From: Trichuris trichiura | Lineage: Eukaryota; Nematoda; Enoplea; Trichinellida; Trichuridae | Assembly: GCA_037903355.1 (NCBI GenBank) | Contig: JBAJFE010000034.1 | Location: 992,001-1,056,000, forward strand | Length of the DNA stretch: 64,000 bases | Direction: 5' to 3' | Part shown: in pieces, positions 1-8,949 of the stretch | How positions within the stretch are numbered: position 1 is the stretch's first letter | Layout: each line of letters opens with the position of its first letter | The notes under the pieces: generated by a model | Told to the model about the DNA's origin: nothing | The model's database searches: none | What the model saw: only the letters and a program-made list of their open reading frames with translations | Made by a program: the position numbers and the translations under genes

Positions 1-1452
1 GACTCGGAACCCTAACCGTTTTCCTAACTGGACAATCTTTTCTCCTAGTCCTGCCGCATAGGGGATAACTAAGCGTATATCAGGCAAATTTCTTAGTTGC
101 CGTGATTCCTGGTTGCGCAGCTTTTGCTTGAATACTTGGTCAATAAAAGATTTCAGGTAGTCATTTTTGTAGAATCTTTTTCTAATGTAGTTGATTTCTG
201 ATCAGAGAAATTCTGGATCACATAAATTGATTGCTCTGTTAATCATTCCCGAGAGGATTCCGCGCATTACTGAGCGTGGATGGTGCGATCAGAAATTAAG
301 ATATTGGTCAGTGTGTGTTGGTTTTCTGTAAACTCTGGTTTTTAGTCCATGATTAGTGCGAATAATCAGTGTGTCAAGGAAGGGGAGGGTTCGGTTTGAT
401 TCTTTCTCCATTGTGAAAACGATTTGATTGGGGCATACGTCGTTGAGAAATTCTAGAAACTGTTCTTCCTTTCCATCTTTGATAATTACGAAGATGTCGT
501 CTACGTATCTTTTGAATAGTCGTGGGGCTATTTGCCTATCTACCGTTTTCAACATTTGTCTTTCAAAACTGTCCATGAATATTTCGGCCAGGATAGGAGA
601 TAGTGGGTTTCCCATAGGGACACCGTTAGATTGTTTGTAGAACTTTTTATCAAACATGAAGTAGTTGCTTTCTTGCATGCAGAATGATACCAACTTGACA
701 ATGTGGAAAGGATTTAACTTGGTTCTGGTGAACAAATTTGTGTCTGTATTGAGGAGATTGTATAGTGTATCGAGAGTTTTCGAAATCGGAATGCTAGGGA
801 ATAACTCTTTTACATCGTAGCTAACTAACGGTGTCCCTATGGGCAACCCACTATCTCCTATCCTGGCCGAAATATTCATGGAGAGTTTTGAAAGGCAAAT
901 GTTGAAAACGGTAGATAGGCAAATAGCCCCACGACTATTCAAAAGATACGTTGATGACATCTTCGTAATTATCAAAGATGGAAAGGAAGAACAGTTTCTA
1001 AAATTTCTTAACAGCGTATGCCCCAATCAAATCGTTTTTACAATGGAAAAAGAATCAAACCGAACCCTCCCCTCCTTGACACACTGATTATTCGCACTAA
1101 TCAAGGACTAAAAGCCAGAGTTTACAGAAAACCAACATACACTGACCAATATCTTAATTTCTCATCGCACCATCCACGCTCAGTAATGCGCGGAATCCTC
1201 TCGGGAATGATTAACAGAGCAATCAATTTATGTGATCCAGAATTTCTCCGATCGGAATTCAACTACATCAGAAAAACATTCTACAAAAATGACTACCCGA
1301 AATCTTTTATTGACCAAGTATTCAAGCAAAAGCTGCGCAACCAGGAATCACGGCAACTAAGTAATTTGCCTGATATACGCTTAGTTATCCCCTATGTGGC
1401 AGGACTAGGAGAAAAGATTGTCCAGTTAGGAAAACGGTTAGGGTTCCGAGTC
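1..1452. repeat. Large inverted repeat formed by the two PLE copies
   Basis: Bases 1-629 are the near-exact reverse complement of about 825-1452, with an unpaired spacer of about 195 bp that belongs only to the left copy. The match runs to base 1, so the left arm extends outside the window. The arms differ by a few substitutions and a one-base indel, so this is an aged natural duplication and not an assembly artefact made of identical sequence. Confidence 0.85.
289..827 (-). pseudogene. PLE reverse transcriptase fragment (left copy)
   Basis: Read on the minus strand this gives a contiguous piece of a Penelope-type reverse transcriptase. It starts in the SYDVKELFPSIP block (first catalytic Asp region), then NGVPMGNPLSPILAE, then the YVDDIFVI catalytic box, and ends LDTLIIR...YLNF. 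The reading frame ends at a TGA where the right-hand copy reads Ser, so a point mutation has truncated this copy. The open frame also continues rightward past the palindrome centre, but that part is only the reverse complement of the sister copy and not real protein. Role in an intact element: copies element RNA into DNA at the cut target. Confidence 0.8.
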
Positions 1453-1929
1453 TTTTTCAAAGACTTCCTCAACCTCAGGACAATTCTCCGGAAGGACAAA
1501 ACGAAAATCCCAGAAAACAAAAGGACAGGATTAGTCTACGCAATCGAATGTCCCTGTTCAGGAGTGTACATTGGGGAAACGGGCAACACCCTCGAACACA
1601 GATTCAATGAACACATAAAGGGGTTAACCACTTATAACAACGCTAAAAACATTCTCAGCAACGGCAACAACCACACAAGACAACGTGGAAGACCAATATC
1701 AGACCCAAGGATCACCATGGAGAAGGCAATACTAGCCTCGGCTGTTGTGGAACACGCATCACATTGCAATCTAAGCCTGGGCGCAAAAGTTTTATGTTAT
1801 GAAAAGAATGCACGCTTACGAAAAATTAAGGAAGCTCTGTATATTAGAAACAACACACCCTACAATCGAGATAAAGGAGCGGAAATAAATGAAATATGGA
1901 CGAATATTGTAACCCGCTCGAACTGCTGA
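831..1929 (+). pseudogene. PLE reverse transcriptase C-terminus plus GIY-YIG endonuclease
   Basis: Two overlapping frames together make the C-terminal half of a Penelope ORF. Frame one (839-1087) holds MGNPLSPILAE and the YVDD catalytic box. It is lost by a single T deletion near 1075, relative to the left copy. Frame two (1018-1929) continues with the RT thumb (LIIRTNQGLKARVYRK), a linker, then a GIY-YIG nuclease domain from about 1520: GLVYAIECPCSGVYIGETG followed by the R and H/E region (LEHRFNEHIKGL). The Cys pair before the YIG block is the usual form of the motif in Penelope-type elements. The 5' half of the element is missing. The nuclease part is intact in sequence, but the RT is truncated and shifted, so this copy cannot move itself. 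Confidence 0.85.
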
Positions 1930-2036
1930 CAGACAAAGAGAAAAGAACTACAAGGCCCACTTTAAAACACGGGCCTTTAAACAGCTATACACCTTGCACG
2001 TTACTAGTGCACTTTATTCATACGTCAATCCTTAGA

Positions 2037-2075
2037 CCGCTGATGACGGGTCAAGTTCGGACCCGAAAGCTACGG
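2037..2075 (+). ncRNA. Hammerhead-ribozyme-like motif in PLE 3' tail
   Basis: Order on the plus strand: CCG (stem I, 2037-2039), CTGATGA (2040-2046), hairpin CGGGTC/GACCCG with loop AAGTTCG, GAAA (2065-2068), AGCT (2068-2071), A at 2072 (expected cleavage after it), then CGG (2073-2075) pairing with CCG. This is a minimal type I hammerhead layout. AGCU is self-complementary, so stem III could form only between two monomers, as proposed for PLE hammerheads. One extra C follows A9 before the canonical stem II helix, which may reduce activity. AATAAA follows at 2086. The motif lies about 110 bp after the PLE stop codon, on the element's sense strand. Confidence 0.75.
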
Positions 2076-2116
2076 ACAGTTTATTAATAAAAGTTTTTCA
2101 ACGGGACATAAAAAAT

Positions 2117-3540
2117 CCGTTCAAAAAGAAGCCATTCACTGGCATACTCTAATGTCGTAGAAGGCTGCTCTCCCTGGAGTGTAAAGAAATTTACCTTGTT
2201 GTCCTTTTCAAGCTGCAATTTCCACAGCCTTAATTTAGCTTCAGATGATTTCACGTTTGAAACCAGTGAGCTGAGAAGCTGGTTCGGACCCTGCAGCTGG
2301 ATATTCAATTCTGACAGGTATTTGGCAATGTCTACCATGAAAGCCAGGTCACGTAGCCACTTTCTGTCACTTAGTTTTTTGACAGGTTTGCCTTTGACCT
2401 CCATAAACTGCTTAACTTCATCGCGCAGTTGGTGAAACCTCATTAGCATAATCCCGGGACTCAGCCAGCGAACTTCGCAATGATAAATGAGATCACCATA
2501 TTCGGAGGAAAGTTCATTCAAAAAATCTTTAAACAGGCGGTTATTAAGCCCTTTGCTCTTGATACAGTTTACGCACGACACGACCACTGACTTCACATTG
2601 TTGAAACGGAGCGACCGTGCACAGAGACTCTGTTGATGTATGATACAATGGCATACAACCAAATCGTTCGAGTCAAGATTGAGATGACTCATTTCCGTCT
2701 TAACAAACGCAACTAGGGCTTTTTGCAAGCCAACCATTACTGGAGCGCCGTCCGTAGTAAGACCACTTAATTTTTCAAATTTTAGCTCGAATCGTTCCAT
2801 TGATAAAACGAGTTTCTCAAATACGTCATCACCCCTTGTAGTGCTTTGCATGGCTTCCAGTGATAAGAGTTCTTCTCGCGTCTCAAACTCCGCAGTTATC
2901 CCGCAAAGGAAAATGGCCAGTTGAGCGGTATTTGTAATGTCCGTAGTCTCGTCATAAGCCAGGAAAAAAATTCAAAGTTACCCGCAGTACGCTTCAACGT
3001 TTTTTCAATGTCTTCTGCTAAGTCAGTGATCCGGTCTGAAACAGTTCTTCGAGATAAGCTAACATTTTCGAAGTTTTTCACTGTCTGGCACTAGTAACTT
3101 CGCAGCTGCCACCATGCACTCTTTCACAAACTCATCCGCTGCATGGGGCCTCAGCTTCTTTGCGATCATTTCGCTCCCTACGTAATTCGTTTGAAGAATG
3201 CTGTACGCGTCGCGGTTTAGGTTGGTGAAAGCGGCTTGTTGCGACTCCAAGTTCTGTTGAAGCGCACTAATTCTATGCAGACGCTCTTGGCCTTTTAGTT
3301 CATTCAATTTTCCATGTTTTGAGCTGCACTGCCGTTCCAGATTACCTTTTTTCATAACAGCTATCGCGTCGCCACAAACAAGGCAAACTTGCCTTTAAGG
3401 TCCACGAAAAAAGTGTCATTCGTCCATTTCTTTTGGAGCATTGGACAGTCCGTTTCAATTTTTCGTTTCTTTGAACCGGCCGTTTGTAGCTTTGGGTGAG
3501 CGTTAACTTTAGCTTGCGATAAGCTGCACGAATCTTCAAG
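2117..3540 (-). pseudogene. hAT-family transposase fossil (ZBED5/GTF2IRD2-like)
   Basis: Minus-strand fragments line up in order with ZBED5/GTF2IRD2-type hAT transposases. They begin with a BED zinc finger (CLVC ... H-containing C-terminal half near 3310-3390), then a helical block ending LLVPDSEKL, then SRRTVSDRITDLAEDIEKTL, NFEFF, an acidic patch, LTTDGAPVMVG, VVCHCIIHQQSLCA, and the YHCEVRWLSPG motif with the conserved W. The frame breaks at about 2895, 2965, 3085 and 3380. The C-terminal dimerisation region is absent because the sequence stops at the PLE tail. The Asp and W landmarks of the hAT core are readable, but the copy is dead. Family assignment is by motif memory and is fairly sure. 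Confidence 0.8.
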
Positions 3541-4776
3541 TTTCAGTATAACTTTATGGGCAACCCTGAGCTAAAAGGCAGAATTTTGAAACAATTTTGC
3601 AACCCAGCTGTCAAGAACATAATCGCAACTACAGAGAACGAAACACTCTTTTTGTACTTCGAAGACGTAAAGGACAGGAGGCCGGCGCCAACCGACGAGA
3701 ACGATGCTAGTGACTACTGAGAACAAAAAAAGCAGAAGTGCTCTAGCAAGTTGGACAGTCGTTATCTCGAACAAAGCAATGGCCCATCCTACTGACGCGA
3801 GCACACACACTATAGTGCCACCTACTGCTTGTCACCGAAGACTAACAATGTCGGTTTATCGACAGAGAGCTGTCAGCAACGCTGTCTTCCGAGCAAGCCT
3901 GATGCTCCCTGCTTGTTACGCAAGATTTATGTTATTACTAGGATTTACATACAATACGTTTATCGCATTACGAAAAGTAATCACATTTCACTGAATCTCG
4001 CATCCATGTGAGGTTGCCGCAATGCGTGGGCGGAAAGTGGTCTCGCGGGCCGGACTTTCCCCATCCCTGGTGTAGATTGTATGGGCCCTTTTGCATACAA
4101 CGGAGAGGTTTGCTTAGATTTAGTCTTAAAGGCGAAGTAATATTTCAGAGGGATGGTAAAGATCAGCGCTCTTGCAGCTGAAGGTGCAACTTTCTACATT
4201 CTCATTTGAAGTGAGCAAAAGTCATGGTTTCACGTTTTCAAGCACTTTGCTTGAAAGGAGAAATATGCTTAACAGAGTAATACGTAACGTGAAAATAAGT
4301 AAGTGAAGCGTTTTCAACTTATCCGCCCTTTTATGGTCAGTGGTGAAACAGCTTCCCAAATTAGACATAAACATCCTCTTACGCGGTTGGATGGGAGAAA
4401 GAATAGGAATTTGTTGCAGTTACTGATTGGCTTTCCTATTAGGGCAAATCTTCTGCATCTGTTCGGCCGTCGACGCGGTAATTGTTGTATGTAAAAATTT
4501 CTGCGAGTACATTAGAGGAAGAAGCAAAAGTTAATGAATGAGCGTTTGATAAATATGACGGATACCAAACACTTTTGCACTGCATTTTGCATACGGGAAT
4601 CGCGATGTAGAAGTCTCCTCATTGATTGATGCGGTCAACATTCATGTTTGATAGATCTACAACTTTTCCCATTTTTCTGTGTAATTGTATCTAATTAGAT
4701 GAAACAATTGCTCTACTAACGAATGGATGAGCGATTATTAGGAAAAATTCAAAAACGATACACTCAGCTTTTAATT
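3541..4776. other. Intergenic stretch without recognisable gene
   Basis: The part up to about 4000 may be the 5' flank of the hAT fossil. I see no protein motif, RNA gene or terminal repeat in the rest. Confidence 0.4.
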
Positions 4777-4813
4777 CAGAGCTTTCGGAACGCTCTAGTT
4801 CCGTCGTCAGTCA
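4777..4813 (-). ncRNA. Hammerhead-like motif, stem II variant GGAAC/GUUCC
   Basis: On the minus strand: CTGACGA (4804-4810), stem CGGAAC, loop TAGAGC, stem GTTCCG, then AAAGCT and C. Relative to the PLE copy both sides of stem II have changed together, which keeps the pairing. Stem I pairs at only one position, so this copy is probably inactive. Its right flank resembles the flank of the degenerate copy at 8851-8886, so the two loci are related insertions. Confidence 0.55.
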
Positions 4814-4829
4814 AATGGAGAAGCTGGAT

Positions 4830-5830
4830 TACCATTCGGAACAAATAAAGATTACAATGTTTGCAAGCTGTTGTTAGTAGTCTTACAAGAAATGTAATAG
4901 CTCATTTTAACCTTTGCGAAAGCGTGCTATGATAAGAAGGAAGCACATGCTAGAGCGAACAATAAGTCAACTTCAGATGACGCTGCCCCGTCTTCACAGG
5001 ATAAGAGAGTATGCAAAAATTTTAGGAGCTCAATCTGTCCACAACAATTTACATTTCCTAATTGCATATCGACTGCTCCATGCGCAGCTATGAAGACCAC
5101 TATGTGAATGTTTGTTTCGCTCAGATGACGGCACTGCTGAAAGTGGATGTACTCTCATTCCTGTAAGTGCCTATCCGTATAGTCATTATCGCCGTTTATC
5201 TTCTGTCCGCTGCGAGTTCTCTCAGTCATTGTACAGATCAGCACCGACACGCTGATAACAGGTCGAATATAGTATGAATGTTAGTAAATGCATAAACGAG
5301 TGGTCATTGAGCTCATCCTTTCACGCAGTTGCCAAGCAAAACTTTTGACTAGCTACTATCGCAGTTTTGCGTGAGTAGAATTCGCAGCTGAAATTTGCTA
5401 TGCTGAAAGCATTACCCTCTGCCGTATGTGCACATGTTCAGCTTAATCAAACCTCCTTTGTGGTTTTGGGCTTCATTCGTTTCTTACGCGGTCTATCCGT
5501 CCATCCATTCGACGAACGATAGATACTTTGTTGCGAAACTGTCAAAGCAGAGCATTTTTCAATGGCATCACACTCGTTATTCGTCCTCATCACTACTCAC
5601 CCATTTTGTAGTAAAAGTATAGGGTCTCCTGTATCAGTGGCCCACCGGAAGTGGGTCTCCTGTATCAGTTGTTCCGCAATTAGCAATTCACTACGCACTG
5701 GAACTTCATGAGGGTCAGTAGACGCATCAGTGACACTACCATTGTGATGCCGTGCCAACTGCTCAGCACGCGCTCAGCATCGCGAACGAAAATAACCGTG
5801 CAGGTGCATCGCTATTAACACTTCACTAGG
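4830..5830. other. Intergenic; short direct repeat
   Basis: I recognise no gene. The phrase GGGTCTCCTGTATCAGT occurs twice within about 35 bp (near 5621 and 5654), a small tandem duplication. Confidence 0.4.
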
Positions 5831-5834
5831 CACT

Positions 5835-5876
5835 CGGACAGCTTTCAAGTGTTTAACCGTCACCTGTCATCAGCGG
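5835..5876 (-). ncRNA. Hammerhead-like motif just downstream of haspin-like locus
   Basis: Minus strand: CCG, CTGATGA (5867-5873), stem CAGGTG ... CACTTG with one G-U pair, then AAAGCTG. The core is well kept, but the residue after AGCU is G where H is required, and stem I no longer pairs, so it is probably inactive. It lies about 55 bp after the stop codon of the kinase-like gene, on the same strand, and would therefore be in its 3' UTR if that locus were transcribed. Confidence 0.5.
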
Positions 5877-5929
5877 TTGAACTAACACCACCCGTTTAAT
5901 TTTAATATAGATACAATATTAATAAACAA

Positions 5930-6944
5930 TTACTGACAAGTGGGCGGCAAATCAGCATTTGTGCGTAGTTGGCGCACAAAGTTGGATTTTAATGGGAAAA
6001 GGTCCGTTTTAATGAGCACCTCTTCGCCGGAGTTGCATTGGGCAACTTGTCTTTTAATATTCATTAAACGCTCCTTGTTCGCTGGCTTCATCTGGTAGCC
6101 GTAATAGTCTGTTCCATTAGCAAAGAAGTGCATTAGATGGGCTATCCGAAGAACATTAGTCTTTGGATTATAACCGGCCCATGAATTTTTAAAGACGGCA
6201 TAGGGTAATAGAAAACTTTTTGAAAATACCCAATACCCCAGCAGGTCACGCATTAAACGGTACATGCGGGAATGATCCCCTTCGCTGTCCTCAATTATTT
6301 CTGAATCAGAGGGCAGATTATTAGTATAATATAGACGATCACCTAAAAATAATCGAATTAGGTGCCCAAATAATACAATAATAAAAAGATTACGCACCAA
6401 CCTGTCTCAAAGCGAAACATACCGTAATCCATCATGTAGCAAAAGTGGCCGTAAGCGTGGGGTTGATATATTTTTCCGTCAATAACATAAGCTGGAAAAG
6501 TGCAAAATGACCAATGTTTTTTGCGCTAAACATTTTCTTGACTACATACTGAGACGTTGAAGTCTTTTTGTACTTTAACAGAATATTGCCGTCATGGAGA
6601 TTACGGTGTTCGAATTTGAACTTCTTTTTCAAAATGCACAGCGTTACGACCAGTTGTTTTAGTAAATCTTCGGGCCGTTTAATTAAGCTTTACTGCAAAA
6701 AGAGATAAAACAAATTTGCATTGCAAAGTGCAAAGTGTCCGTAAACTAACCTGAAGTTTATCAAACGTTACAGCGTCACGCTCTATACAAATCAGCACGT
6801 AGTGCTGATTCTCATCCGCTTCATTGGGGCGCTGTTTCTCCGTAGAATTATTTTGGGAAAAGGTATCCCAGACCTGCTGCAATTCATTGGGATATTTGCC
6901 TTTTACAGTCCGAACGCAAAAAGAAGAATTTTCCCATTAAAACA
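5930..6944 (-). pseudogene. Haspin-related kinase, probably disabled
   Basis: Minus-strand pieces follow the haspin kinase order. They are VRTVKGKYPNELQQVWD (6890-6940); QHYVLICIE near 6800 (hinge strand); KRPEDLLKQLVV then FEHRNLHDGNILLK near 6590, the catalytic loop with HRN in place of HRD and the loop Asp and Asn kept; MMDYG near 6420, the DFG/DYT position; and PKTNVLRIAHLMHF near 6150, the haspin C-lobe signature. The DYG-to-C-lobe intron (about 6347-6403) is canonical. The splice after ...DKLQ at 6751 leads straight into an in-frame TAA, and the catalytic-loop exon does not join the DYG exon in frame with any GT-AG pair I could find. The locus is therefore either a decayed copy or has unusual splicing. 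Haspin normally phosphorylates histone H3 Thr3. No ATP-binding N-lobe was found. Confidence 0.65.
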
Positions 6945-7254
6945 CAACGCAAATAGATGATATTGTAGTTGGTATCTCGTTAGAACAAATTCGCTGTTCA
7001 TTCACCACTCAGAGTATCCGTAATATTTGGTAAAAGGTTACTAAACGCTGCAAACATGTGTCGTCGAAGAATGTACTAAAATCTAATTAACATATTCGTC
7101 CTATTGCCACAATTGGGTGTTTTTCTACTATGGGAAAATTCCTCATTTCCAGATGATCCTTATGCAAAAGGAAGTTTTTCTTTATTAGAATATTTTACCA
7201 GGACATTACTTCTTTATTGTAGGTAAAGTATACTCTGACTTATATTATTTCCTG

Positions 7255-7440
7255 TTGTCCAGGCTCCTTCTCCAAAGGAAAACATTGTTACGACTCACTT
7301 CCAGGGAGGGCGACGGGCGATATCTGCACGGATGAAGTTTGATTCTTTACGCTATGAAAATTTAGACGGTTTTACCATTAAAACCTTTGAAAGACTTACT
7401 ATTATTAAAATTATTAAATACTCCTAGGTCATTAGCAAAC
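7255..7440 (-). pseudogene. NUMT: mitochondrial small-subunit rRNA 3' end
   Basis: The minus strand carries the universally conserved 3' end of mitochondrial 12S rRNA: GATATCGCCCGTCGCCC, then GGAAGTGAGTCGTAACAA, then GGAGAAGGAGCCTGGA. This is the decoding-site helix 44/45 region. The neighbouring cox1 fragment is on the same strand, but the pieces are not in a normal mitochondrial junction, so this is a rearranged nuclear insertion and not a functional rRNA gene. Confidence 0.75.
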
Positions 7441-7465
7441 TTCTTCATTATCTGTATTTAGATCT

Positions 7466-7820
7466 GTTGACGTCTCTCAGAACAAAGTGTAGGTGCGCCA
7501 CCACACAATAGGTATCGTGAAGTATGAGGCCTAAGGGTGCATTGGATGAAAAAATTCCAGTCAGTCCGCCTATTGCAAATAAGACAGGAAAGCTGATGAC
7601 TCATAATATTAGATTCTTATGAGGTGAGCGGTAATAATCAATTATTCTTGCCACACAGTGTAGCTAACCAACTGAAATTTGTTACGCCAGTCAGGATACC
7701 AACGATTATAGCTGCTGTTGTACAGTAAGCGCTGGTATCAAACCTGTTCTGATAGTATCGATGTGGTGGCCCCAGACAAAACAACTTAGGATCCCAATAC
7801 TTATCATTGCGTAGACAACA
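7466..7820 (-). pseudogene. NUMT: cox1 fragment
   Basis: Minus-strand translation gives pieces of cytochrome c oxidase subunit I. The first is YAMISIGILSCFVWGHH, corresponding to the AMxSIGxLGFxVWxHHM helix and its haem-copper His pair. After frame breaks comes [20 protein letters not shown] with [10 protein letters not shown], corresponding to LTG...LD..LHDTYYVVAHFHYVLS. Stops and frameshifts between them show that it is not expressed. The fragment ends abruptly beside the 12S rRNA piece. Confidence 0.85.
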
Positions 7821-7829
7821 AGGTAAAAC

Positions 7830-8850
7830 TACGAACTTACCGGCCGTGTTTCTCAGGGCGCTATCTTGACTTAGACCTATTCTTTACGCAGCCTCTAAGC
7901 AGGCTATACACAATCGAATAGGTCTGGTCAAGGGGATCGCGGAAACACCTCCCGCACAGCTATACAACGAATAGAACTAAACCGTAATCCGATGTGCCGG
8001 TACAGTGCTGAAAAACTGCGTCAAATTATTTAATTAGATACGCTCTCCGAAATTTTTGGAGTTAAAAATTTGCGTACGTTTGCTACGGTGCCCAGCGGTT
8101 TCAAATTCGCGTTGCTATCTGGCGTGGAAGAGGAGGCGGGGCAATCTTCGCTCATGCCCGAAGGCTACGGCAAGAGGAGATTAGAAAGGTCCGCGTAAGC
8201 ACTGAGCAAATTGCTGGAAAAGTTTCCGTCAATTTCGATGTACTCAGCCTAACAGATTTCTTCCTTTTACGAACATGAGTGCTTTTCACGTTGCCGCAGC
8301 TTTCTGCTTGCAGCATTGGGTCCGATACAGTCGTCTAGTGGCGCGCGCATGTACAGTTAACGGCATTATCTTATTATTAACAATTTGAGGACCAGGTCTT
8401 CATTTCAATCCGAACGGTGTAAAAGCACTTTAATAATACCTGCAAGTCATTTAGTTGTTGCAGTTTAACAGCACAGTGGTAAGAATTAAATTAAGTTTTG
8501 ATAATGTTTTTTCTGCAGCCACGAACCAAAGATCAACTACAAAACTACCAAAGGCTGTTAAGAGACACCCCGTTTTGAGTAATACGCGCTATACGAAAGA
8601 ACAAAAACGCCGTGAAAGCTTTCAAAATAAACTATTTTCAACCAAAGAAAAAGGGAAATTTTTGGAAACAAACTTGTCTTTTCAGAAGAAGCGAACAGTT
8701 GCAATTCCAAGTATTCTATGGGGATTATTGAAGAAAAGCCGTCAAGTTGAAAGCGGGATTCTTTTGACAGCAAAGACTTAGCCTCACATTTGAAATTGTT
8801 CTCTTTCAGTCTTTTTCCTGTTAGTGCTACTGATGGCTAAGTTAATCATA
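7830..8850. other. Intergenic, no recognised gene
   Basis: There is a Lys/Arg-rich open frame on the plus strand at about 8520-8781, preceded by a good TTTTTTCTGCAG acceptor. It could be a terminal exon of an unknown gene, but I see no family motif and no upstream exon. Confidence 0.2.
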
Positions 8851-8886
8851 CAGAAGTTTCGGAACTGCTCGCGTTCCGTCGTTAAC
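8851..8886 (-). ncRNA. Degenerate hammerhead-like motif
   Basis: Minus strand: AACGA in place of CTGACGA, stem CGGAAC ... GTTCCG intact, then AAACTT where AGCT is expected. Stem II is preserved while the catalytic core has decayed. It is related to the copy at 4777-4813 by its flanks. Confidence 0.35.
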
Positions 8887-8949
8887 ATACTGAATTATGG
8901 ATTGATCCCATTACAACAAATATAAATTAAACGTAGGAATACACAGCCT

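Larger units (their letters stand above)
1..2113. mobile_element. Two head-to-head Penelope-like element fragments
   Basis: The left fragment is on the minus strand and continues past the window edge. The right fragment is on the plus strand from about 830. Both encode the same PLE reverse transcriptase block with the YVDD catalytic motif. The right one continues into a GIY-YIG endonuclease and a 3' tail that carries a hammerhead-like ribozyme and an AATAAA signal at 2086-2091. PLEs move by target-primed reverse transcription and often leave tandem or inverted partial copies, which fits this layout. The 3' boundary near 2113 is set by where the hAT fossil resumes and by similarity to a second PLE tail at 51660-51735. 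Confidence 0.85.

Noticed and set aside
428..640. Plus-strand frame of 70 codons
   Set aside because: Antisense shadow of the left PLE reverse transcriptase.
289..1026. A 245-codon minus-strand frame across the PLE palindrome
   Set aside because: The part right of about 827 is only the reverse complement of the sister PLE copy. The real RT fragment is 289-827.
8615..8630. GAAAGCTTTC palindrome
   Set aside because: Contains the AGCU element by chance; no core or stem II.
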